In this document: positions 1 to 9,698 of the stretch, in pieces
How the letters are laid out: the number at the start of each line of letters is the position of its first letter
Position numbering within the stretch: position 1 is the first letter of the stretch
Assembly (NCBI GenBank): GCA_964352225.1
Contig: CAYGRM010000035.1
Coordinates: forward strand, 1-29,022
Length of the DNA: 29,022 nt
Reading direction: 5' to 3'
From: CAJQQY01 sp964352225
GTDB lineage: Bacteria; Bacteroidota; Bacteroidia; Chitinophagales; Saprospiraceae
Translations under genes and position numbers: made by a program
Notes under the pieces: generated by a model
Databases searched by the model: none
Told to the model about the DNA's origin: nothing
What the model saw: the letters and a program-made list of their open reading frames with translations, nothing else

Positions 1-247
1 GATTACTTTTTTGCATAGCATTTTTTTGATTATGATTGACAAAAATAAATATAACTGATTGATTATCAATAATTAACACAAATATCTTATTGATTTTTAA
101 TAAAAATTGTTTTTGAATTTTGAAAAATTAATTTGGACTTTTGAACTGTGCACGATACGAATCATTAAATCAAATATTATATTAAAATGGAAATTTTCTT
201 AACTAATTACACCTCCTCATTTAAATAATCTAGAAAATTAAAACAAC

Positions 248-3118
248 ATGAATAAATTAAATTTAAAATATCTTCTGGTTATATTATTTTTCCCATTTTT
301 ATTGAGTGCTCAAGGTTGGGAAAAAATATACGATACTGGACTCAATGAAAATGTTGTAGCAGCCGACCTTACTCTTGACGGTGGAGTTATCATTGCAGGT
401 ACTGACATTGATAATATTAATAGTATTGGACATTCTTTTATGTACAAAACTGACTCTGATGGAAACCTTCAATGGGTATTTATTGACAGCATTCATACGG
501 GAAATTTTGTCAACACACTTGAAGTCTTTAGCACCTCTGATGGAAATTATTTGTTAAGTTCTATCTATGGAAATAATCCTCCTGATAATGATTATGTCTT
601 ACAAAAAATAGCTCCTGGCGGCAACGTCATTTGGGAATATGAAATGACCACTCCATTTTTAGATTATGTAACTAACATTTCAGAAACAAGTGATGGAGGC
701 TACCTTTTGACTGGTTCTTACTCTAGTAATTTAAATAGTGTTGGAGTTGTAAAATTGGATCAAGGGGGTAACGTTATTTGGGAAACAGGATTCACCAATC
801 CAAATATTCCTTATCACCCAGGAAGCGTGATTAGTGCATCCAATGGAGATATTTTAGTAGTAGGATATCTGGGGTATTTTACTGCACAAGATATTTTTGT
901 CAAAAGATTAGATAGCTCTGGTAATTTAATTTGGGAAAAAGAATTCGATCATTTCTCTAATGATTTCGGTCTTATTTTAGTTGAACTTCCTAATGATGAG
1001 TTTGCAATTGGAGGATCTAATTTTGAAGATATTGATAATAATATGGCCACTCTCTTAAAAATAGATGGCGATGGAAATGAATTGTGGTTCCAAGTTTATT
1101 CCTCTTTGGGACATCAACAATTGGGAGGATTACAGGTAACTTCAGATGGAGGTTTTGCTTTTAGTGGTTACAAACCTAACTCAAGTGGAACTTATAATGA
1201 TCTTTATTTAGTAAAAACCGATTCTGATGGGAATCAACTTTGGGAAAATACTTACGGACGTAGTAAAAGTGAATATCTAGGAGAATTATTATTGACTTCC
1301 AACCAGGAATTTTTTATAGTTGGTTCTACCGAAAAACCTAATATTTTTGCGTACGATGTATTATTAGTTAAAACAGATAGCCTTGGTTATAGTTTTACCA
1401 ATCAATTTTCAGGCTCCTTATTTAATGATGAAAACTTAAATTGCTTAAAAGAATCTAATGAAAATGGAATGAGTCAATGGTTGATAAAAGTGATCAAAGG
1501 AGACCAACAATTTTCTACACTTACTTCTGAATCAGGAGATTATTATTTCACGTTAGATACAGGTACTTATGATGTTGTGGTCAGTCCAATTTCTCCTTAT
1601 TGGACTATTTGTGATACGACCTTTAACATTACTTTTACCAATTTCTTTGATACTACTCTTCAAGATATACCTGCTCAAGTAGAGATTGAATGTCCTCTTC
1701 TTGATGTATCTATTGGGACTCCTTTTATTCGAAGGTGTTTTCCTAACACCTACAATATTAATTACTGCAACTATGGAACTACAACTGCAGAGGATGCATA
1801 CATCGAAATAACTTTTGATGAATATATGATCGTAAATTCTTCTAGTATTCCGATTACCAATCAAGTGGGTAATATTTTCACATTTGATTTGGGTGATATT
1901 GAATATAATACCTGTGGTTCTTTTACTGTTGATATTTCTCTCGGAGACTCTACAAATTGTGATTCAATTATTTTAGGTGCAACACATTGTGTAGAGGCGC
2001 ACATTTATCCAGATTCAATTTGTTTGCCTAGCGGGAATTGGTCAGGAGCGAGTGTTGAAGTGGATGCCATTTGTACAGGAGATTCCATTAGTTTCTTTAT
2101 TCAAAATGTTGGGATAGCTCCTACCCAACCTAATTTGCAATATATAGTTGTGGAAGATGATGTTATCCTATTTGATGGAAACTTTAGCTTAAATCCAATG
2201 GAAAGTGAAGTCGTTACGATACCTACAAATGGTTCTACTTTCCGATTGGAAGCAGAACAAGAACCCAATCATCCTGGAATGAGTATGCCGAACGTAAGTG
2301 TGGAAAATTGTGGTTTGCCAAGTACTACTTTTTCATTTGGATTTGTAAATATATTTGCCCAAGATGATGGTGATCCATTTGTAGATATTGATTGCCAGAA
2401 TAATATTGGAGCATATGATCCAAACGATAAACAAGGTTTTCCTCTTGGCTATGCTGATGAAAATTATATCAACAGAGGTCAAGATATCGAATACATGATT
2501 CGCTTCCAAAATACAGGAACTGATACTGCTTTTAATGTTGTAGTAAAAGATCAATTGAGTGAATTTTTAGATATTTCAACTATTCGTCCGGGTGCATCGA
2601 GTCATGCTTATAATTTCCAAATTTCAGGAGATGGGCTAATGAATTTCACCTTTAACAATATCATGTTGCCCGATAGTTTTGTCAATGAACCTGCTTCGAA
2701 TGGTTTTGTCAAGTTCAAGGTTTCGCAAAAACCTAACTTGGACTTGGAAACTCAAATTTTTAATCAAGCAGCGATTTATTTTGATTTTAATGCCCCAATT
2801 TTCACTAATGAAACTTTGCATACGATTGGGGAAGATTTCTTTGTAGTAAGTATAGAGTATCCTTCAGAAAAATCATTAGTGCAGGTAGCAGCTCATCCAA
2901 ATCCTTTTACTCAATTCGTAAACTTTGAAATTGAAGGTTTGGAAATCAACAATGGCACCTTCCAATTATTTGATGCGATGGGGAGAATATTAGTTCGGCA
3001 AAATTTCAACAACAATACATTTACATTTCAAAAATCAGACCTGCGAGCAGGAATTTATTTCTTCACCATCGAAGAAAATGGTCAATTGATTTCCAACGGA
3101 AAATTAATTGCGCAGTAA
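248..3118 (+). CDS. Secreted propeller-like protein with T9SS type A sorting domain
   Basis: The 956-residue product begins with a signal peptide (hydrophobic residues 8-20, likely cleavage after SA-21). Residues about 25-380 hold repeats of roughly 50-60 residues with the pattern 'DGGxxxxG ... VKTDSDGNxxW', typical of bacterial propeller-like (delta-60-type) domains. Residues about 385-475 look like an SdrD-B/carboxypeptidase-regulatory beta-sandwich ('GSLFNDENLNC'). Residues about 720-860 match the conserved Bacteroidota module ending 'NQAAIYFDFNAPIFTNET' (DUF11/DUF7619-like). The last 80 residues ('HPNPFTQFVNFEIEG ... LRAGIYFFTI') form a type A T9SS sorting domain, so export across the outer membrane and surface attachment or release is expected. 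The start follows an A-rich leader with no Shine-Dalgarno site. A terminator lies 46 bases past the stop. The ligand or function is unknown. It resembles the propeller part of the gene at 26526. Confidence 0.93.
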   Translation: MNKLNLKYLLVILFFPFLLSAQGWEKIYDTGLNENVVAADLTLDGGVIIAGTDIDNINSIGHSFMYKTDSDGNLQWVFIDSIHTGNFVNTLEVFSTSDGNYLLSSIYGNNPPDNDYVLQKIAPGGNVIWEYEMTTPFLDYVTNISETSDGGYLLTGSYSSNLNSVGVVKLDQGGNVIWETGFTNPNIPYHPGSVISASNGDILVVGYLGYFTAQDIFVKRLDSSGNLIWEKEFDHFSNDFGLILVELPNDEFAIGGSNFEDIDNNMATLLKIDGDGNELWFQVYSSLGHQQLGGLQVTSDGGFAFSGYKPNSSGTYNDLYLVKTDSDGNQLWENTYGRSKSEYLGELLLTSNQEFFIVGSTEKPNIFAYDVLLVKTDSLGYSFTNQFSGSLFNDENLNCLKESNENGMSQWLIKVIKGDQQFSTLTSESGDYYFTLDTGTYDVVVSPISPYWTICDTTFNITFTNFFDTTLQDIPAQVEIECPLLDVSIGTPFIRRCFPNTYNINYCNYGTTTAEDAYIEITFDEYMIVNSSSIPITNQVGNIFTFDLGDIEYNTCGSFTVDISLGDSTNCDSIILGATHCVEAHIYPDSICLPSGNWSGASVEVDAICTGDSISFFIQNVGIAPTQPNLQYIVVEDDVILFDGNFSLNPMESEVVTIPTNGSTFRLEAEQEPNHPGMSMPNVSVENCGLPSTTFSFGFVNIFAQDDGDPFVDIDCQNNIGAYDPNDKQGFPLGYADENYINRGQDIEYMIRFQNTGTDTAFNVVVKDQLSEFLDISTIRPGASSHAYNFQISGDGLMNFTFNNIMLPDSFVNEPASNGFVKFKVSQKPNLDLETQIFNQAAIYFDFNAPIFTNETLHTIGEDFFVVSIEYPSEKSLVQVAAHPNPFTQFVNFEIEGLEINNGTFQLFDAMGRILVRQNFNNNTFTFQKSDLRAGIYFFTIEENGQLISNGKLIAQ

Positions 3119-3163
3119 AAAATATAGCTAAAAACTAACACTATTTTTCTTTTTTAAAAACTT

Positions 3164-3198
3164 AAAAGCCTTGCTATCATTACGATAACAAGGCTTTT
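3164..3198. terminator. Bidirectional intrinsic terminator between convergent genes
   Basis: A hairpin with arms AAAAGCCTTG and CAAGGCTTTT, extended inside by TATC/GATA after one mismatch. A and T tracts on both sides let it work in either direction. It lies between the plus-strand gene ending at 3118 and the minus-strand gene ending at 3254. It is identical at 31 of 35 positions to the terminator at 10489-10523. Confidence 0.85.
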
Positions 3199-3253
3199 AC
3201 ATTTTCTTAAAAAAATAACGATACGGTCTTCATGATGAGATTAACCATTCCTT

Positions 3254-6200
3254 CTAAGACCTTCTCAAATCTAACGTATGCGGAAATTCTCGACTCATGG
3301 GAATTTGTCGCACCGAAATATTTTCTTTGATTTCTGTATTGACGGTGATATAATTTTTCTGCTGAGATTCAGAATTATTGGTTGGATTAACGATAGTCGT
3401 ATCACTTTTAGGCGTATGATTAAATTCCCAAAAGCGAGTAATCCTTCTGCTTTCTGCCTCCAAACTATTGACTGGAAAAGTATCGTAACTTCTTCCTCCA
3501 GGATGCATCACATGATAAGTACATCCTCCAATCGAACGCTCATTCCAAGTATCATAAATATCAAAAACCAAAGGTGTATTCACGTCAATCGTGGGGTGAA
3601 GAGCGGAGTGTGGCGCCCAAGCTTTGTAACGAATGGCCGCAACATATTTTCCTGCAAAAGAAGTTTTGACCAAAGGCACTTGAATGGAATTACATAAGAC
3701 CATGTACCGTTCAGGATTAAAATCTTCCACCAATATTTCCAATTTTTCCACAGAAGAATCTACGTATCTCGCGGTACCTGTACTTGCCATTTCTTCGCCC
3801 AAAACAATCCAAGGTTCGATTCCTGCTCGAAGCGTCATTTCCACATTATCCACTTTTAAGGTTCCATAAATCGGAAACCTGAATTCTAGGAAAACATCTA
3901 ACCATCGTCGATCAAATTCAATATCATGTTGATTCAAGTAATCTACTACTTCATACATATCTTCTCTCACAAAATGATGCAACATGAATTTGTTATGCAA
4001 GTCTGTCCCCCAATGAATGAGTTTATTTTTATAAGGTGATTTCCAAAATGCTGCTACTAACGAACGAATCAAAAGCAATTGCACCAAACACATTTCTTTG
4101 TGTGGAGGCATATCAAATCCTCGCAATTCTAAAATCCCCAATCGCCCTGTACTGGAATCAGGACTATATAATTTGTCAATGCAAAATTCCGCACGATGCG
4201 TGTTTCCAGTCAAGTCAGTCAAGAGGTTTCTGAAGATTCGATCGACCAACCAAAAGGGCGGGTCTTCGTATCGTTCCAATTCTTTAAACGCAATTTCTAA
4301 CTCATATAATATATCTGCTCGACCTTCGTCTACCCGAGGTGCTTGACTAGTTGGGCCGATAAATTGCGAAGAAAAAAGATAGGAAAGCCCTGGATGATTT
4401 TGCCAAAAATTAATCATTGAACGCAGTAAATCTGGTCGTCTTAAAATCGGACTATCAGCTGGAGTTTTTCCGCCAAGCGTGATATGGTTTCCACCGCCTG
4501 TTCCTGTATGTTTTCCATCCAACATAAATTTGTTGGTACCCAACCCTACTTCTTCAGCTGCATCAAAAAGCACATCATAAATTTCATTTAATTCTCCCCA
4601 AGTTTGCGTAGGATGAATATTGACTTCGATTACTCCTGGATCAGGAGCGACTACCAATTTCACTATTTCGTTATGATGAGGTGCTTGATAGCCTTCTAAA
4701 ACTACTGAGATATTTAATTTTTCCGCAGTCAATTCTATCGTGTGCAGTAAGTCTAGAAAATGATTCACCTCCTCGACCGGCGGTAAAAAAAGATGCAAAT
4801 TGCCATTAACCACTTGCGCACAAATAGCTGTAGTAAAAAGGTCTTCGCTTTTATATTTAGAAACTTTTGTAGCTCGCTCAGCAATCTTTTCTCGAATCGC
4901 AAATCGATCAACTAATTCAATTTTATGCTCAAAATTATTAGCAGGCACGACAATGTCTGCTACTTTTTTTGGTTTTACTTTTAATCGATTTAAAGGTAGG
5001 CGCAATCCAATTTGAGAATTTCCCGGTACTAAAAAAAGATTTTCCCTTTCAAATTTCCACAAACAACTTTCCCATTTTTCATCTACCAAATCATACTGAA
5101 GTGGCAATACGAATCCAGCAGGATTTTCGATCCCTCGTTCTAATATTTCCAGTAACGTTTTTCTTTCGATGCTTAATTTTTCTTTGTTAGTTCTTGCATC
5201 AAAATCTTTAGGTAGATTTTGTTTTTCCCAGAGGTAATAATATTTATCCTCGTAAGCAGGACGAACACATTTGGAATCAACACCAAGATTTTGGGATAAA
5301 ATTTCCATGAACTTATTAGCATCCGTTTCCGTAGTTTTTCCTTTTGTATTTGGGTTTGCCAGTAATTCCTTTTTCTCCCAAATCGTTTTTTGATCTTTTC
5401 TCCAATAGATAGCATCTTGCCATCTTGGGACAGGTTCGCCGGGATACCATTTGCCTTGACCAAAATGTAAAAATCCACCTTTGCCAAAAGCTTCTTTTAG
5501 TTTATGAGTCAGTTCGAGTGCCATGGTTCTTTTATCTTTACCATCAGCATCCTCGTTCCATTGCTTGGATTCCATATCCTTGGCGGAGATAAAAGTCGGT
5601 TCACCTCCCATCGTCAATCGCACATCTCCATCCGCTAACATTTGATCTACTTTGAAACCAAGTTGATGCATTTGGTTCCATTGAACTTTAGTATAAGGTT
5701 TAGTCACACGAGGCGTTTCATAAATCCTTTCCACAACATTTTCAAATTCAAACTGGACTTGAGTTGGTTCCGTCATACCTGTAACTGGTGCCGCACTTTC
5801 AAAAGAAGGAGTACACGCCAATGGAATATGTCCTTCTCCAACAAATAATCCACTTGTCGCATCTAACCCAATCCAACCTGCTCCAGGAATGTAAACTTCT
5901 GCCCAAGCATGCAAATCAGTAAAATCTTCTTCCGGACCAGATGGGCCATCTAGTGCTTTGACATCTGCCTTTAATTGAATCAAATATCCCGATACGAATC
6001 TTGCAGCTAAACCAAAATGACGAAGCAACTGAACCAACAGCCAAGCAGAATCTCGACAAGAACCGAGTTGTTTTTCGAGGGTAACTTCGCAAGGTTGTAC
6101 TCCCGTTTCTAAGCGAATGGTATAATTGACTTTTTGATAAATATAATTATTAATGGCTACTAAAAAGTCAATCGTATTTTGATTTTCAAACTTTTTACAA

Positions 6201-6598
6201 TCGGAAAAGCATTGTTTTAATTTTTCTCCAGACTCCGTTATTTCTAAATAAGGTTTTAATTCTTTGAGTAAAGATTGGTCATAGGCGAAGGGAAATTTTT
6301 CAGCGTATTCATCCAAGAAAAAATCAAATGGATTGATAGAAACCATATCCGCAATGACTTCCACATTGATGGAAAATTCTTTTACCAAATCATGAAAAAC
6401 AATTCTCGCTTGATAATTTCCAAAAGGATCTTGCATCCAATTGATGAAATGACCGCTTGGAAAAATATTCAAAGAGTATCCTAATATTTTAGTTCGAGAA
6501 TGTGGACAAGGTCGTAATCGAATAACTTGTGGCCATAATTTGATGGGCTTATCATATATATATTTCGTATTATGTTTGATTGCAACGTGAATACTCAT
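3254..6598 (-). CDS. Transglutaminase-like / DUF2126 putative amidoligase fusion
   Basis: The 1114-residue product has two enzyme regions. Residues 1-290 comprise a bacterial transglutaminase N-terminal region and a transglutaminase core with a Cys-His-Asp triad: C181 in 'GSCRDSAW', H230 in 'DLHAWAEVY' and D246 in 'GLDATSG'. Residues about 305-1060 match DUF2126, predicted to be a glutamine-synthetase-like COOH-NH2 ligase; visible pieces include 'DVRLTMGGEPTF', 'GKHTGTGGGNHITLGG' and 'LELRGFDMPPH'. No signal peptide or membrane segment is seen, so it should be cytoplasmic. The family is known from loci with ATP-grasp, alpha-E and Anbu genes, and here it diverges from exactly that set, 519 bases away. 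Inference: it forms and/or cleaves amide bonds on a peptide or protein substrate that is not known. The ATG at 6598 is followed directly by the conserved N-terminus, which supports this start. Confidence 0.93.
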   Translation of the reverse strand: MSIHVAIKHNTKYIYDKPIKLWPQVIRLRPCPHSRTKILGYSLNIFPSGHFINWMQDPFGNYQARIVFHDLVKEFSINVEVIADMVSINPFDFFLDEYAEKFPFAYDQSLLKELKPYLEITESGEKLKQCFSDCKKFENQNTIDFLVAINNYIYQKVNYTIRLETGVQPCEVTLEKQLGSCRDSAWLLVQLLRHFGLAARFVSGYLIQLKADVKALDGPSGPEEDFTDLHAWAEVYIPGAGWIGLDATSGLFVGEGHIPLACTPSFESAAPVTGMTEPTQVQFEFENVVERIYETPRVTKPYTKVQWNQMHQLGFKVDQMLADGDVRLTMGGEPTFISAKDMESKQWNEDADGKDKRTMALELTHKLKEAFGKGGFLHFGQGKWYPGEPVPRWQDAIYWRKDQKTIWEKKELLANPNTKGKTTETDANKFMEILSQNLGVDSKCVRPAYEDKYYYLWEKQNLPKDFDARTNKEKLSIERKTLLEILERGIENPAGFVLPLQYDLVDEKWESCLWKFERENLFLVPGNSQIGLRLPLNRLKVKPKKVADIVVPANNFEHKIELVDRFAIREKIAERATKVSKYKSEDLFTTAICAQVVNGNLHLFLPPVEEVNHFLDLLHTIELTAEKLNISVVLEGYQAPHHNEIVKLVVAPDPGVIEVNIHPTQTWGELNEIYDVLFDAAEEVGLGTNKFMLDGKHTGTGGGNHITLGGKTPADSPILRRPDLLRSMINFWQNHPGLSYLFSSQFIGPTSQAPRVDEGRADILYELEIAFKELERYEDPPFWLVDRIFRNLLTDLTGNTHRAEFCIDKLYSPDSSTGRLGILELRGFDMPPHKEMCLVQLLLIRSLVAAFWKSPYKNKLIHWGTDLHNKFMLHHFVREDMYEVVDYLNQHDIEFDRRWLDVFLEFRFPIYGTLKVDNVEMTLRAGIEPWIVLGEEMASTGTARYVDSSVEKLEILVEDFNPERYMVLCNSIQVPLVKTSFAGKYVAAIRYKAWAPHSALHPTIDVNTPLVFDIYDTWNERSIGGCTYHVMHPGGRSYDTFPVNSLEAESRRITRFWEFNHTPKSDTTIVNPTNNSESQQKNYITVNTEIKENISVRQIPMSREFPHTLDLRRS

Positions 6599-7117
6599 TT
6601 GTAAAATTTATTTTAAAAAATATGACTTGATGAATAGCTGTAGATTCTAAATAGTTTTAATTGGTTGGAACGACTTGAAGTAAGTTTTAGAAGTTGTTAG
6701 AAAAAGTATAATTTCTTAAACCTCTATTTGAAAATCAAGATAAATCTGTTTACCTCAAATTTCTAAAATCATTAAAAAAAATCAAAATATTATATTTTTA
6801 TTTTTAACTTGAGCGAAAAGTAATCAAAACTTAGGATACCTAATCAATTATCATCCAATTATAAATTGGATTTTTTTGTTTTTTATAAAACACTATGAGC
6901 GTTAAGTCTTTTACTAAAAACATTCCTAACCTAGTAAGCCAATATCAATAAAATCAGCACTCGGAAGTCAGATTATTCTATTAGTCAGACTTTTTCATTA
7001 GGTGTTTTCTAACTACTTCATTTTTTGAAGATAGTAGAAAACTGCATTTTTTTTTCTAATTCGATTTTATGTTGCCTCGACATCAATGTAAATCAAAATA
7101 AAAACAACCTTTAAAAC
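6599..7117. other. 519-base divergent intergenic region of the Anbu locus
   Basis: No convincing gene is seen on either strand. The region is very AT-rich and separates the two arms of the locus, so it must hold promoters for both. I could not find a full TTTG-N19-TAnnTTTG promoter in it. It contains a clear terminator-like hairpin at 6853-6877 and a weaker imperfect one followed by T's near 6970-6996. Nothing upstream on the plus strand needs terminating, which leaves a leader/attenuator or a small RNA as possibilities. Confidence 0.6.
6853..6877 (+). terminator. Orphan intrinsic-terminator-like hairpin
   Basis: Arms ATCCAATT and AATTGGAT are separated by the loop ATA and followed by six more T's (eight-base-pair stem plus T tract, plus strand only). 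It lies 240 bases before the ATP-grasp start, and no plus-strand gene precedes it in the gap. It could end a small RNA or attenuate the leader of the ATP-grasp/alpha-E/Anbu transcript. Confidence 0.6.
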
Positions 7118-8605
7118 ATGATAAATTTTTTGGATAAATATAAAGAACAACAAGGAATGTTTGATGAGGTTGCTCGCGACTTAGCAGTAGGTGGTACTCA
7201 ATATGGCGCTTTCATCAAGATGATCTCAGGGATGCCGAATGAGGAATTTAAAACTCATAGTGAAAATGCTAAATTATCTTTCTTAAATCAAGGCGTTACT
7301 TACGCACTTTATAATAAAAATGAAAGTGTAGAACAGATCTTTCCCTTTGACCTTTTTCCCAGAATTATTAATCATGAAGAGTGGGATATCATCGAACGAG
7401 GTGTTATCCAAAGAAATATTGCATTAAATCATTTTATCCATGATGTATATAATGGTGGAAAAATATTAAAAGATAAAGTAGTACCTGAAGACTTAATCAA
7501 AACCTCTGTCCATTATTGCAAATACATGGAAGGTTTTTCCCCAAAAAAGAATATCTACTGTCACATTAGTGGAACCGATATTATCAGACATTCTGATGGA
7601 GGGTATTATGTGCTAGAGGATAATTTGAGAAGTCCATCGGGAGTCAGTTACGTTTTGACTAATCGATTGGCGATGACCCGTGTAATTCCTGAAGCATTTA
7701 ATAATACAGCAGTTGAACCGGTCAGTAATTATACTGACAAATTATTACAGGCACTTTGGAGTGTATCGGGAAGAGAATTGGGAGATATATTTTGTGTTTT
7801 GCTTACTCCAGGTTCTTATAATTCGGCTTATTTCGAGCATACTTTTTTAGCTCAAAAAATGGGTATCGAACTGGTGGAAGGTAGAGATATGTTTGTAGAA
7901 GATGACTTTGTTTATTTGAAAACTATTGGTGGCAAGATCAGAGTAGATGTTATTTATAGAAGAATTGATGATGATTTTTTAGATCCAGAAGTTTTTAATC
8001 CTAAATCTTTTCTTGGAGTAAGCGGATTAATGCGAGCTTATATCAAAGGTAATGTTACGATTGTGAATGCACCTGGAACAGGAATTTCTGATGACAAAGC
8101 CGTGTGTTCATATGTACCAGATATGATCAAATATTACTTGGATGAAGATCCAATTATTCATAATGTACCTACCTACATTTGCGAAAGACCAGAAGAATTA
8201 AAGTATGTATTGGAAAATATCAAATCTCTCGTGGTGAAACCGGTGGATATGTCGGGAGGCTATGGCGTTTGTATTTGTGATCAAATGACAAACGATGAGA
8301 TTGATGAACTCAAGCAAAAAGTGAAAAGCAATCCAAGGAATTTTATTGCTCAACCCAAAATGCTCTTGAGTACCCATAGTACTTATATTGAGGACAGTCA
8401 ATCCTTTGAGCCAAGACATATAGATTTGCGAACCTTCACGATTCTTGGAGATGAAGAACCATTTGTCCTGCAAGGAGGATTGACTAGAACGGCATTGACT
8501 AGAGGTAGTTTGATCGTAAATTCTTCACAAGGAGGAGGTTCAAAAGATACTTGGATTGTAAAAGAAAATGATGCAACAGGAAGTCAGCAACAACAGCAGA
8601 CGTAG
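7118..8605 (+). CDS. Circularly permuted ATP-grasp protein of the Anbu locus
   Basis: The 495-residue product matches the circularly permuted ATP-grasp type 2 family (formerly DUF404/DUF407). Visible landmarks are 'YYVLEDNLRSPSGVSYV' near residue 165, 'GGKIRVDVIYRRIDDDFLDP' near 270, 'VVKPVDMSGGYGV' near 375 (nucleotide-binding lysine and glycine loop), and 'DLRTFTILGDE ... LTRTALTRGSLIVNSSQGGGSKDTW' near the end. ATP-grasp enzymes activate a carboxylate as an acyl phosphate and join it to an amine, so a peptide or amide ligase role is predicted; the substrate is unknown. It is cytoplasmic with no signal peptide. The C-terminus ends in a run of glutamines after the conserved 'KDTWIV', probably a disordered tail. 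It is followed 60 bases later by the alpha-E gene, its usual partner. Confidence 0.94.
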   Translation: MINFLDKYKEQQGMFDEVARDLAVGGTQYGAFIKMISGMPNEEFKTHSENAKLSFLNQGVTYALYNKNESVEQIFPFDLFPRIINHEEWDIIERGVIQRNIALNHFIHDVYNGGKILKDKVVPEDLIKTSVHYCKYMEGFSPKKNIYCHISGTDIIRHSDGGYYVLEDNLRSPSGVSYVLTNRLAMTRVIPEAFNNTAVEPVSNYTDKLLQALWSVSGRELGDIFCVLLTPGSYNSAYFEHTFLAQKMGIELVEGRDMFVEDDFVYLKTIGGKIRVDVIYRRIDDDFLDPEVFNPKSFLGVSGLMRAYIKGNVTIVNAPGTGISDDKAVCSYVPDMIKYYLDEDPIIHNVPTYICERPEELKYVLENIKSLVVKPVDMSGGYGVCICDQMTNDEIDELKQKVKSNPRNFIAQPKMLLSTHSTYIEDSQSFEPRHIDLRTFTILGDEEPFVLQGGLTRTALTRGSLIVNSSQGGGSKDTWIVKENDATGSQQQQQT

Positions 8606-8665
8606 TTTTATTCCTATTTTTTTTTCAAAACTTATTTTCATACATAACTACAAAAATAATTTTCA

Positions 8666-9598
8666 ATGTTAGCAAGAGTTGCCGAAAGTTTGTACTGGAT
8701 TGGAAGAGATATAGAAAGAAGTGAACATTGTTCTCGATATCTCAAAGTTCAATTTTTTTCAACGTTGGATGCTCCAATGTCTCAGAACAAAGATTTCACG
8801 TTACGTTCTATTTTATTTATGTCAGGATCTGATTTTAATACGGATTCTCCGCTGGCAGCAAAAGAAGTTTGGCAAAAAGTAATTTTTGATTCCAATAATA
8901 GTAGTAGCTTAAATAGTATTGCACAGAATGCTCGAGAAAATGCTCGAAGTATTCGGAATAGCATCTCTACTGAACTGTGGGAATCGATCAATAAATGGTT
9001 TTTATTTAGCAAGTCTATGGATGCAGAATCCTTTAATTCATCCAAAATATTTTCCTATACAGAACAGATGAATACCCACATTGCATTGGTGAAATCCAAT
9101 ATTTATAATACCCTTTTGCATAATGATATTTGGAATTTTATTTGTCTTGGTATTTATGTGGAAAGGTCATTACAGGTACTGAGAATATTGAGAAGTAAGA
9201 TATCTGATAGCATCATCTTAAGTAATAATGGGGCAAATTATCCACTCCTTCAATATCAATGGACAACTCTGCTCAAGTCGTTAGAATCGTTTGATGTTCA
9301 CAAAGGTCAATATAAAGGTCATTTATCTAAAGAAACCATATTTGAATTAATCTTAACCAATGAGAAATTTCCACGATCGCTGAAATATTCTCTCAATAAA
9401 GTATTACTCCATTTAACAAAAATCTCAATAAAGCCTGCTTCATTTGACGATGTATTTTCCCAATTTGAAACTGAAATCAAGGAATGTACGGTGTTCGAAA
9501 ATTCCTCTGACGAAGATGAAGTCATTAATTCTATTGCAGAAATACATGATTGTATTTCAAATTTTCATTTTAAAATAGAGAAATTATATTTTCAATAA
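8666..9598 (+). CDS. Alpha-E domain protein
   Basis: The 310-residue product has the DUF403/alpha-E signature at its N-terminus ('MLARVAESLYWIGRDIERSEHCSRYL'; the family consensus is close to SRVAENLYWMGRYLERAE). The remainder is mostly helical by composition and contains the conserved 'GIYVERSLQVLRIL' near residue 165. The domain is named for its alpha-helices rich in conserved glutamates, and its biochemical role is unknown. It nearly always sits beside a circularly permuted ATP-grasp gene, as here, so it probably works with that enzyme as a partner or accessory subunit. The start is fixed by the conserved N-terminal motif. The 60-base gap from the ATP-grasp gene suggests co-transcription. 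Confidence 0.93.
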   Translation: MLARVAESLYWIGRDIERSEHCSRYLKVQFFSTLDAPMSQNKDFTLRSILFMSGSDFNTDSPLAAKEVWQKVIFDSNNSSSLNSIAQNARENARSIRNSISTELWESINKWFLFSKSMDAESFNSSKIFSYTEQMNTHIALVKSNIYNTLLHNDIWNFICLGIYVERSLQVLRILRSKISDSIILSNNGANYPLLQYQWTTLLKSLESFDVHKGQYKGHLSKETIFELILTNEKFPRSLKYSLNKVLLHLTKISIKPASFDDVFSQFETEIKECTVFENSSDEDEVINSIAEIHDCISNFHFKIEKLYFQ

Positions 9599-9618
9599 AC
9601 TCTGGTTTAAATGTTGCG

Positions 9619-9626
9619 TATATTTG
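9619..9626 (+). promoter_or_regulatory. Bacteroidota -7 box upstream of Anbu
   Basis: TATATTTG fits the Bacteroidota housekeeping -7 consensus TAnnTTTG and lies 72 bases before the Anbu start, in the 100-base gap after the alpha-E gene. A clear -33 TTG at the right distance is not seen. If real, it would give Anbu its own transcript besides read-through from the upstream genes. Confidence 0.45.
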
Positions 9627-9629
9627 TGC

Positions 9630-9644
9630 TTTGCAATTTGCAAA
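9630..9644. promoter_or_regulatory. 15-base dyad at the presumed Anbu transcription start
   Basis: TTTGCAA-T-TTGCAAA is a perfect inverted repeat with one central base. It begins four bases after the TATATTTG box, so it would overlap the transcription start, a usual place for a repressor operator. No local regulator gene is present. Confidence 0.4.
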
Positions 9645-9698
9645 AATTCAAATTAAGGACTTCTAAAAGTCTAATCTCGTGACTAAATAAAATAAAAT

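Noticed and set aside
3278..6484. Several plus-strand open frames of 60-140 codons opposite the transglutaminase/DUF2126 gene
   Set aside because: They lie antisense to a strongly conserved coding region, have no recognisable motifs and no start context, and are explained by codon bias of the real gene.
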